A stretch of DNA of 7,634 bases, taken from positions 1 to 7,634 of the forward strand of contig JAICVH010000101.1 in the NCBI GenBank assembly GCA_025935435.1. The letters are read 5' to 3'. Positions 1 through 5,513 of the stretch are shown here, piece by piece (position 1 is the first letter of the stretch; each line of letters opens with the position of its first letter). The stretch comes from Burkholderiales bacterium (lineage in GTDB: Bacteria; Pseudomonadota; Gammaproteobacteria; Burkholderiales; Casimicrobiaceae). The notes beneath the pieces are model-generated. The model was not told the origin of the DNA, made no database searches, and saw only the letters and a program-made list of their open reading frames with translations. The position numbers and the translations under genes were made by a program.

Positions 1-874
1 CGGTGCCCGAATTGGTGCCGGCGTCCAGCACGAATTCGTTCATGATGTGGTCGTGCATCAGCACCGCGCTGACCGGATCGGCCGTCGACGCCGCCCACAG
101 CGAGCTGTAGACGAAGCCGTTGGCGAACAGCACGCTGATCGGCGGATTCGCTTGCGTCAGGTCGGGCTGCGTCGAGCCGGCGTTCGTGTACAGCACAACG
201 TCGGAGAAGTTGTCGAGCGCGACCGCGTCGGCCGTGTAGTCCGCGCCGGAGTCGACGTTGATCAGCGTGATGCCACCGAACAGACCTCCACCGGGCGGCA
301 ACGCTTCGGAGGCCGCGAGGGCATCCGTCTGATCATCGCATCCTGGCGGAACGCTGTTGATGTGTGTGACGTTGAAGGCGGTATCCGACGAATCGGAGAA
401 CGTCGCCATCTCGATGATTTCGACGTAGCCTTCCTGCGTACGGTCGAGCGTCGAGCCAGCGCCATCCGACGTGTACAGGAAGTTCACGAAGGCCTTGCCA
501 CCTGCCGGAATCGGCGGCAGCGTGCACGAGTTGTCGGCGGTGATGACGCCAGCACCCGCGCCCATCGGAACGATACCTGCCGTCCACACGTCCTTCGGCG
601 ACAGGAACAAGTTGAAGTCGAGGACTTCCTGGCTGTTCTTGCCTTCGAGGAAGCGGACCTTGACGGCCTTGACCGACGCCGTCGAGTTCACGACGGACAG
701 CAGCGAGTTGTAGACGTTGCCGGCCGAGTCAGCGCGCGTCGTGTAGTACGGATAGATCAGTACCTGACCCAGACCATCAGGGTTCAGGTTGACCGCCTGC
801 GCAGCACCGGCCGCGCCCAGCGCGCCGATACCGGCAAGCGCAGCGCACAGCGACTTCTTCTTGAAAATATTCAT
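1..874 (-). CDS. Secreted protein of unknown function, 3' end beyond window
   Basis: The reading frame is open from ATG at 874 to the window edge (291 codons, no stop), so the gene is incomplete. Residues 1-27 form a clear Sec signal peptide: KKK at 5-7, a hydrophobic Ala/Gly/Leu core, and cleavage expected after AQA at 25-27. The mature part begins VNLNPDGLGQVLIYPYYTTR and is rich in Asn, Ser, Thr, Gly and Val, like an extracellular beta-rich protein. It has only two cysteines, C117 and C179, which could form a disulfide. From memory, this N-terminal block and the KVRFLEGKNSQEVLDFN stretch (72-88) recur in uncharacterised exported proteins of beta- and gammaproteobacteria; I know of no established function. 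It lies downstream of the T2SS operon behind its own candidate promoter, so it may be a T2SS client, but that is inference. GGAG at 887-890 is 12 nt before the ATG, a long spacing, but no other start fits the signal peptide. Confidence 0.85.
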   Translation of the reverse strand, partial: MNIFKKKSLCAALAGIGALGAAGAAQAVNLNPDGLGQVLIYPYYTTRADSAGNVYNSLLSVVNSTASVKAVKVRFLEGKNSQEVLDFNLFLSPKDVWTAGIVPMGAGAGVITADNSCTLPPIPAGGKAFVNFLYTSDGAGSTLDRTQEGYVEIIEMATFSDSSDTAFNVTHINSVPPGCDDQTDALAASEALPPGGGLFGGITLINVDSGADYTADAVALDNFSDVVLYTNAGSTQPDLTQANPPISVLFANGFVYSSLWAASTADPVSAVLMHDHIMNEFVLDAGTNSGT

Positions 875-886
875 GGTTGGTGATGA

Positions 887-890
887 CTCC
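887..890 (-). promoter_or_regulatory. Putative ribosome binding site of the secreted-protein gene
   Basis: Minus-strand GGAG lies 12 nt upstream of the ATG at 874. This is longer than the usual 5-9 nt spacing, but it is the only purine-rich match near the start. Confidence 0.4.
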
Positions 891-903
891 GTTAGTTGCC
901 GTT

Positions 904-919
904 TAAAGTGATCACTTTA
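904..919. promoter_or_regulatory. Perfect 16-bp palindrome, candidate operator or 5'-UTR hairpin
   Basis: TAAAGTGATCACTTTA is identical on both strands with no mismatch. It lies between the candidate -10 box (936-941) and the GGAG before the gene at 874, at about +10 to +25 of the predicted transcript. A dimeric repressor bound here would block early elongation or promoter clearance. As RNA it could fold with a 6-bp stem and a GAUC loop. I do not recognise it as the site of a specific regulator. Confidence 0.5.
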
Positions 920-935
920 GAACAACAGCGAGCGA

Positions 936-964
936 ATCTTATTACAGTTGCTGTTTCATTACAA
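936..964 (-). promoter_or_regulatory. Candidate sigma70 promoter of the secreted-protein gene
   Basis: On the minus strand a -35-like TTGTAA (959-964) is separated by exactly 17 bp from a -10-like TAAGAT (936-941). Each hexamer matches 4 of 6 consensus positions. The stretch is clearly more AT-rich than the flanking genes. Transcription would start near 929, giving a leader of about 55 nt that contains the palindrome at 904-919. An alternative pairing, TTGTTT with TAATAA at 18 bp, overlaps it. Confidence 0.4.
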
Positions 965-1016
965 ACAAATCGGCGTTCAACCTGTTCTGACTTGTCGGCT
1001 TTTTGCAACGCGCGTT

Positions 1017-1466
1017 TCAACGCTGTTCCACGAACCATGCCTGGCCTTGCGTGATGATCCATTTCTCGACCAGCGGTGTCGTCATGCCTTTGAATCGCTT
1101 GTAGTCGTACGTCAGGCTCAGGTTGACCGTGCATGCATCGGCTTCGCAAGCGACGCCATCGACCTTGACCGTCCGGTACATCCCCACCTTATGCTTCGCC
1201 TTGTACAGATCGAGCGGCTGCGCCGCTTTCGACGCAGGGCTCAGGAATGCGTAGGCGCCCGGAACATCCAGCTTGATCAGCGCCTCCCAGCGCGCCTTCG
1301 CGCGCGCAGCCACGGCCTCCTGCTTCACCGCGGCCGGCGTGTCGGCGGTCAATCCGCCCAACCCTGTTCCGGCCGCGCATCCGCCGAGCAATACCGCGAT
1401 GCCGATCGCGGTGCCGCCCGTCGACTGTCGTCGTTTGGCGACGGTGTGCGCGCGAAACTGCCGCAA
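1017..1466 (-). CDS. Putative small lipoprotein of unknown function
   Basis: With a TTG start at 1466 the product is 149 aa. Its basic N-terminus (residues 1-14) and hydrophobic core end in the lipobox LLGGC, with the lipidated cysteine at residue 30. The mature part is a single small alpha/beta domain. A helix around KARWEALIKLDVPGAYAFLS is followed by beta-type segments, one containing a close pair of cysteines (C107 and C112), and the protein ends in WFVEQR. The layout recalls NTF2-like or other small periplasmic lipoproteins, but I cannot assign a family. The frame stays open upstream to ATG at 1589 and 1709. However, the codons above 1466 have only about half G or C at third positions and encode a Cys- and Arg-rich stretch, so I treat that part as non-coding. 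No good ribosome binding site precedes the TTG, so the start is uncertain. A role as a secretin pilotin is conceivable from its position next to gspD, but nothing in the sequence demands it. Confidence 0.72.
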   Translation of the reverse strand: MRQFRAHTVAKRRQSTGGTAIGIAVLLGGCAAGTGLGGLTADTPAAVKQEAVAARAKARWEALIKLDVPGAYAFLSPASKAAQPLDLYKAKHKVGMYRTVKVDGVACEADACTVNLSLTYDYKRFKGMTTPLVEKWIITQGQAWFVEQR

Positions 1467-1659
1467 AACGTCGCAAAACAGGCGGTTAATTCGTCGGGTT
1501 CCCTCTGGCCGCGCGCATCGAATCGTCCAACGAACTGCTCGACGCCCGGCGGCGAAACGTGAATAAAGCGTAGCGATTACGGCATCCATCGTCAATCTCG
1601 CGCGAGTAGCGTCATGGGGTACGACATGCGTGTTGCAGCAGCGCAACAGGCAAAAATGA
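1467..1659 (-). other. Intergenic region between gspD and the lipoprotein gene
   Basis: This stretch of roughly 190 bp has lower GC than its neighbours. It holds the tail of the proposed gspD terminator, a second inverted repeat TGTTGC-6nt-GCAACA (1631-1648) with no T-run after it, and a candidate promoter (1567-1595). I see no RNA gene in it. Confidence 0.5.
1567..1595 (-). promoter_or_regulatory. Candidate sigma70 promoter of the lipoprotein gene
   Basis: Minus-strand TTGACG (1590-1595, 5 of 6 consensus) stands 17 bp from TACGCT (1567-1572, 3 of 6 consensus). Transcription would begin near 1560, about 95 nt before the TTG start at 1466. If real, it excludes the ATG at 1589, which lies inside the promoter, as the start of the lipoprotein. 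Confidence 0.4.
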
Positions 1660-1682
1660 TCATTTGTCGGGATTTCCCGACA
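1652..1682 (-). terminator. Candidate Rho-independent terminator at the end of gspD
   Basis: On the minus strand TGTCGGGA-AA-TCCCGACA (1682-1665) forms a perfect inverted repeat, which as RNA gives a 7-bp stem with an AAAU loop. It covers the last sense codons of gspD. The stop codon follows, inside a second palindrome AAATGATCATTT (1665-1654), and then comes TTTTT (1656-1652). The T-run is about 8 nt after the stem rather than directly next to it, so termination may be imperfect. The position at the end of the operon fits. Confidence 0.5.
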
Positions 1683-3930
1683 CTTTATTCGGGTTTGGCG
1701 GGAAAACACTATCCAGACGCTCCATCTTTCGACGCAGATCTTCGATGACGCGCGTGTAGTCGACGCTGTCGTTGACGACGCGCGGCGTGATGAACAGCAC
1801 CAGCTCGCTGCGGCTGTTGGTGAGCGTCTCGCTGCCGAACAGGCCGCCGAGGATCGGGATGCGGTTCAGCAACGGCAGGCCGTTGTTCGTGTTGCCCTTG
1901 GTGTCCTGGATCAGCCCGCCCATGACCATCGTCTGGCCCGAAGGCACCGACAACAGCGTCTGGACCGACCGCGTGTCGATCGGCGGCGCGCCGCCTGCGG
2001 TGTCGGGCGCCCCCGGGCTGCTGACTTCCGCCTGGACATCCAGCGTCACGAGCCCGCCATCGTTGATGTGCGGGATCACCTGCAGCAGGACGCCGGTGTC
2101 GATGTACTGGGACGTCGTCGTCACGGCGTTCGTCGTGTTGCCGACGATCGTCTGCTGATTGACCGGTATCCGGTTGCCCGCTTTGATCGTCGCCTTCTGG
2201 TTGTCGAGCGCGGCGATGTGCGGGTTCGCGATGACCTTCGTGTTGCCGTAGCTGTCGAGCAGATTGAGCGCTGCCTGCACGCCGCCAGGGAAATTCGAGT
2301 TGTTGATCAGGTAGCTGAAGCCCTGAGCCGCAATGCTGAGGCCCGAGGCCACGGCACCCGCTCCGGTCGTCGGCACGGTGACGACCGGCCCAGGATTGAA
2401 GGGCTTGTTTTGCACGAACAGCCCGCCGGTGCCACGACCGCCGGGCGCGGCACCCTTGAAGATCCAGTCGACGCCGAACGTGAGCTGGTCGGTGAGCTTG
2501 ACCTCGGCGATCGTCACTTCGATCATCACCTGGCGTGACGGGACGTCGAGCTTCTTCAGCGCCTGCTCGATGATCGAGTACTCCGACGGCGTCGCGACGA
2601 TCAGCACCGTGTTCTGGTCCTTGTCCGCGACGACCTGGATGTTGCGGACGACCCCGACGCCGTTTTCTGCACCGACGGCGCGCGCCGCCGTGGCGGCGCC
2701 TACGGTCGCGCCGGCGGCGGCTGCCGCAGCCGGCGCCGCCGCGGCAGCGGGCGTGTTGGGTGCAATCGTCGGTTGGGTCTGGAACGACGGCGGCGAGATG
2801 ATCTGGCCGGCTGGCGTGCCGGGTGCGAGCGTCGGCGGACCGGCCGCCGCGGCTGCCGCGGCCTGGCCGGTAAACGCCTGCTGCAGCAAGGGCGCAACGC
2901 GCTCCGCGCGCTGGTTCTGCAGGTTGACGACGTAGAAGCGCGTGCCCTCGCCGCTGCCGGCGTCGAGACGTTCGATCCACTTCTTCGCCTGCTCGATGTA
3001 CGCCGCGTTCGGCGAAATGACCAGCAGCGCATTCATCCGCTCGATCGGAATGATGCGCAGGATTCCGGTGAACGGGCTGGTGTTGCGGTCGCCGATCACC
3101 TTGTCGAGTTCCTGCGAAACGGTCTTGACGTCGGCGTTCTGCAGCGTGAACACGCCCGCCGACATGCCGGACATCCAGTCGATGTCGAACATGTCGATGG
3201 TTTCGAGCAGATGGCGAAGCTCGGGCTCGGTGCCGGAGAGGATCAACAGGTTGCGGACGTCGTCCGCGCGCACCGCCTGCGCATCCTTGGCGAACGGCTC
3301 GAGGATTCGCAGCATGTCGCGCACGCCGATGTACTTGAGCGGAACGATCTGCACCGAGAAGCCCTGCGGCAGCGCGCGCGCCGAGTTGCCGAGCTGCGGC
3401 GTCACGTTGCCGCGCACCGCGGCCGTCTGCGGGACGATCTTCCACAGGTTCCCCTCGTACACCATCGTGGCGCCGTTCATGCGCAACAGCGTCTCGAGCG
3501 TCGCGGGGAGCGCGTTGCGCGCGATGCCGCCGGTCGTGCGGATCGTCACCTGGCCGCCGACGTTCGGATCGATCGTGTACGGCTGGTTCAGGATGTCACC
3601 GAGAACGTTGCGAACGACTTCGCGCAGGTCGGCCCCTTCGAAATTGAGCACGACGGGGCCACCGCCGGCCGGCGGCGGCGGCGGTCCGCCGGGCAGTGCA
3701 CCACCGCTGTCCTGGCCCCGCACGATCACGCCGGTGCCCTTGTAGACGCGGGATCGCTCGGCGTCGCTGGCCTTGGCGGCCGCCCGCGCCGCCTCGGCGT
3801 CATAGGCTTTGGCGGCATCGGTGATCGGCGCCGGCGCGGCGACCTCGGACAGCGTCGGCTGCTGCGCGCACGCCGCAAGGAGCGGCACCAGCGCCGTCGC
3901 CAGCGCGCGATTCACGCGATTGAAAGTCAT
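1660..3930 (-). CDS. gspD: Type II secretion system secretin GspD (lipoprotein type)
   Basis: GspD forms the outer-membrane channel through which folded exoproteins leave the periplasm. From ATG at 3930 it has 756 aa. Residues 1-20 are a lipoprotein signal peptide with lipobox LAAC and C21 as the lipidated residue. A Pro/Gly linker (about 75-92) leads to N0 (about 93-168), N1 (about 190-252), N2 (about 256-323) and N3 (about 330-462), followed by the secretin domain (about 465-720). The secretin signature is plain at 662-699: VPSGQTMVMGGLIQD, then GLPLLNRIPILGGLFG, then ELVLFITPRVV. The C-terminal tail after it is short. An Ala/Pro-rich insertion (about 354-425) interrupts N3. An in-frame ATG at 4014 overlaps the gspN stop as ATGA. 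I prefer 3930 because it puts the signal peptide at the N-terminus and has GAGG just upstream, though only 3 nt away. A lipidated secretin is also known for Xanthomonas XpsD and may reduce the need for a pilotin. It is the last gene of the operon. Confidence 0.97.
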   Translation of the reverse strand: MTFNRVNRALATALVPLLAACAQQPTLSEVAAPAPITDAAKAYDAEAARAAAKASDAERSRVYKGTGVIVRGQDSGGALPGGPPPPPAGGGPVVLNFEGADLREVVRNVLGDILNQPYTIDPNVGGQVTIRTTGGIARNALPATLETLLRMNGATMVYEGNLWKIVPQTAAVRGNVTPQLGNSARALPQGFSVQIVPLKYIGVRDMLRILEPFAKDAQAVRADDVRNLLILSGTEPELRHLLETIDMFDIDWMSGMSAGVFTLQNADVKTVSQELDKVIGDRNTSPFTGILRIIPIERMNALLVISPNAAYIEQAKKWIERLDAGSGEGTRFYVVNLQNQRAERVAPLLQQAFTGQAAAAAAAGPPTLAPGTPAGQIISPPSFQTQPTIAPNTPAAAAAPAAAAAAGATVGAATAARAVGAENGVGVVRNIQVVADKDQNTVLIVATPSEYSIIEQALKKLDVPSRQVMIEVTIAEVKLTDQLTFGVDWIFKGAAPGGRGTGGLFVQNKPFNPGPVVTVPTTGAGAVASGLSIAAQGFSYLINNSNFPGGVQAALNLLDSYGNTKVIANPHIAALDNQKATIKAGNRIPVNQQTIVGNTTNAVTTTSQYIDTGVLLQVIPHINDGGLVTLDVQAEVSSPGAPDTAGGAPPIDTRSVQTLLSVPSGQTMVMGGLIQDTKGNTNNGLPLLNRIPILGGLFGSETLTNSRSELVLFITPRVVNDSVDYTRVIEDLRRKMERLDSVFPPNPNKVSGNPDK
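2656..2871 (-). repeat. Low-complexity GCN-rich segment in gspD
   Basis: This stretch encodes residues 354-425 of GspD, largely runs of alanine (7, 5 and 6 in a row) with proline and glycine. It sits where N3 domains of secretins often carry a disordered loop. The DNA is dominated by GCC, GCG and GCT triplets, so slippage could vary its length. Confidence 0.7.
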
Positions 3931-4010
3931 AGGCCTCGTCGGTTCTTTGGCGGCTGTGCGAGCGTTGCGGATGCGCATGGCGCTCGTCGCCGGACGTGCA
4001 CGCGCGTCCC

Positions 4011-4847
4011 TCATCGCGGCGGGTTCTGCGTCGCGCCCCGGCCCGCAGCGGCTTCGGCGGCCGCGCGCGCGGCACGGCGCCGTTCGGCGAGCAGTTCGCT
4101 CACGCTTATCGTTCCGCTGGTGCGCGGCGCGGCGGTGGCCGGCGGCGCAACGGGCGGACGGGCGACGGGCTGCGTCTGCGGTTGCCCCGCAGCGGGTGCG
4201 CTGCCGCCGGCCGCGACGGCGCCGCTGAACGGCCCCGGACGCATCACCGGCTGGCCGGGCTGGCCCGCCTGGCCCGGCTGGCCAGGCTGGGTGGGCTGAC
4301 CGGGCGTTGCCCCCGCCTGCGCCGCCACCACCGTTTGCACCGTCGTACGCGGTCCTGCGGCGATCTTCAGTCCCAGATCCTCGACCTCGTCGCCCTGTTT
4401 CAGCCGCACATGGTCGGGAGCGACCTCGGCGACGAGCATGCCGTCGACCGATTCCCCCTTGCGGACACTGCGCGATTTACCGCTGCTCACCTCGCGCAGG
4501 AACGCCGTCGCCGTGCTGCCGACGACCGTGGTGCCGGTAAGCGTGTACAGGCCGCGCTTCATCGACGATGGCGCAGCGGCCGCCTGATTGGCGGGCGGCG
4601 CCGGGCGACGCGTCGGATTGAAGAGCACGCGATCGACCGTTTCACGGCGGGCCTCGAGTCCTCCATCGAGCCGGTACTCCGGCAGCAACGCGACGGAAAC
4701 CGGTTGCGGACCCGGCGCGGCGGTTCTGGGCGGCTCGGGCGTGACCGAGCGACCCCAGTCCGTTTCGTAGCCAAGGGCGACGACAACGAGGGCAAAGGGT
4801 ACGAACCAGATCAAAAGGCCTCGGGCCAGCGCGGTTGCGTCACGCAT
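4011..4847 (-). CDS. gspN: Type II secretion protein N (XpsN-like, GspC-type connector without PDZ)
   Basis: The product (278 aa) is a bitopic inner-membrane protein expected to link the L/M platform to the secretin. Residues 8-26 form one transmembrane helix after a short cytoplasmic end. The motif VDRVLFNPTRRP (71-82) and the block LYTLTGTTVVGSTATAFLRE (100-119) through VAEVAPDHVRLKQGDEVEDLGL (139-160) match the homology-region (HR) beta-domain of GspC and Xps-type GspN proteins. There is no PDZ domain. Instead residues 166-278 are a Pro/Gly/Gln/Ala-rich tail with PGQ repeats (182-200) and a basic, Ala/Arg-rich helix near the end (250-270). The frame can be extended to TTG at 4862, but ATG at 4847 has a strong GGAGGT just upstream and is the better start. 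Position between gspM and gspD is that of xpsN. Databases may label it GspC or GspN; it is not the long GspN of Klebsiella or Burkholderia. Confidence 0.87.
   Translation of the reverse strand: MRDATALARGLLIWFVPFALVVVALGYETDWGRSVTPEPPRTAAPGPQPVSVALLPEYRLDGGLEARRETVDRVLFNPTRRPAPPANQAAAAPSSMKRGLYTLTGTTVVGSTATAFLREVSSGKSRSVRKGESVDGMLVAEVAPDHVRLKQGDEVEDLGLKIAAGPRTTVQTVVAAQAGATPGQPTQPGQPGQAGQPGQPVMRPGPFSGAVAAGGSAPAAGQPQTQPVARPPVAPPATAAPRTSGTISVSELLAERRRAARAAAEAAAGRGATQNPPR
4248..4304 (-). repeat. Tandem Pro-Gly-Gln repeat in gspN
   Basis: Imperfect 9-bp units, read on the plus strand as variants of GGCTGGCCN, follow each other and encode PGQPTQPGQPGQAGQPGQP in GspN. The units differ at third positions, so the array is not a recent pure duplication. 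Confidence 0.8.
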
Positions 4848-4851
4848 CGTC

Positions 4852-4857
4852 ACCTCC
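4852..4857 (-). promoter_or_regulatory. Strong ribosome binding site that sets the gspN start
   Basis: GGAGGT lies 4 nt upstream of the ATG at 4847, within the 24-bp gap after the gspM stop. It is the best Shine-Dalgarno match in the operon part of this window and decides against the TTG at 4862. Confidence 0.8.
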
Positions 4858-4871
4858 GCCAACGTTACGGT

Positions 4872-5513
4872 TCATGATGTTTTCGCAGGCGGCGCCGCGC
4901 GTGCCGGTTCCGCATACGCCCATGCGCCCACGTCGAGTTGCACATTGAGTTCGGGTTCCTGACCCGCCGCCGGCTTGAAACCGCGGAACGCGTTGAGCGG
5001 TCGCGCCGTGAGGTTTTCGACGATCAGATACGGCTGGTGCGTTTCGATCGCGAGCAGAATCTTCTGCAATGCGGGCGTCGACGCGAAAAACTGGACGTTC
5101 ACGCCGATCTCTCGAAAGCGACCATCCTCTCGCGGGCTCGTGTTCTGACTCGTCGTGATGCGCCCGCCGTTGCCTTCGATGGCCGCTTTCACCAGTTCCT
5201 GCAGTTCGGCACCGGCGAGATTGGTCGCCGTGTTCTTCAGGAAAAAGCGCCGGCCATCGCGATCGCGCATTGCATCGAGCGCCATGCGCAGCGCGGGCGC
5301 TTGCGCGGCAACGCGCTGATAGCGAACCAGCCGATCGGACGTGTCGGCGATCGCCGCATCGTAATGCCGATGCAGCATCACGATCGGCCCGAACACCGCG
5401 AGCAGCACCAGCAGCACGCTGGCGACCAACAGCGCGGCCGCGAGCGCGCGCTGCTGGGCGGGTGTCCAATGCTTGAGAGCGGGTGGCGTCATGTTGTCAG
5501 TTGCTCGCGTCAT
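4872..5513 (-). CDS. gspM: Type II secretion system protein GspM (subtype b)
   Basis: GspM is an inner-membrane platform protein that pairs with GspL and supports pseudopilus assembly. The product has 213 aa from ATG at 5513. It has a short cytoplasmic N-terminus with TPAQQRAL (17-24), one transmembrane helix (about 24-47), a coiled-coil-like stretch (about 50-85), and a ferredoxin-like periplasmic domain (about 90-205). That domain includes GAELQELVKAAIEGNGGRI (100-118) and LQKILLAIETHQPYLIVENL (149-168), typical of the T2SSM_b family seen in Xps-type systems. The start at 5513 overlaps the gspL end by 17 bp. A second in-frame ATG at 5492 would lie 4 bp after the gspL stop and give 206 aa. 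Neither has a convincing ribosome binding site, so translational coupling to gspL is likely and the first seven residues are uncertain. Confidence 0.93.
   Translation of the reverse strand: MTRATDNMTPPALKHWTPAQQRALAAALLVASVLLVLLAVFGPIVMLHRHYDAAIADTSDRLVRYQRVAAQAPALRMALDAMRDRDGRRFFLKNTATNLAGAELQELVKAAIEGNGGRITTSQNTSPREDGRFREIGVNVQFFASTPALQKILLAIETHQPYLIVENLTARPLNAFRGFKPAAGQEPELNVQLDVGAWAYAEPARAAPPAKTS

Noticed and set aside
47..883. Plus-strand open frame of 278 codons at the window start
   Set aside because: It is the mirror of the minus-strand secreted-protein gene, which has a proper signal peptide, mature domain and upstream promoter. The plus-strand product is Arg/Val/Asp-rich without features.
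1631..1648. Inverted repeat TGTTGC-6nt-GCAACA after gspD as a second terminator
   Set aside because: The stem is only 6 bp, and no T-run follows on either strand within a useful distance.
1709..3445. Second minus-strand frame of 578 codons inside gspD
   Set aside because: It is a +1 shadow frame of gspD with Arg/Asp/Ala-rich nonsense composition. The secretin signature is in the other frame.
2773..4299. Long plus-strand open frame (508 codons) opposite gspD
   Set aside because: It is antisense to clear gspD and gspN, rich in Arg and His with no recognisable domain. Such frames are expected opposite GC-rich genes with strong third-position bias.
4840..4875. 11-codon ORF (MNRNVGGGDDA) between gspM and gspN, with an ATGA overlap of the gspM stop
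   Set aside because: It covers the gspN ribosome binding site and start, and might in principle couple translation. It has no ribosome binding site of its own, and such a short frame arises easily by chance.
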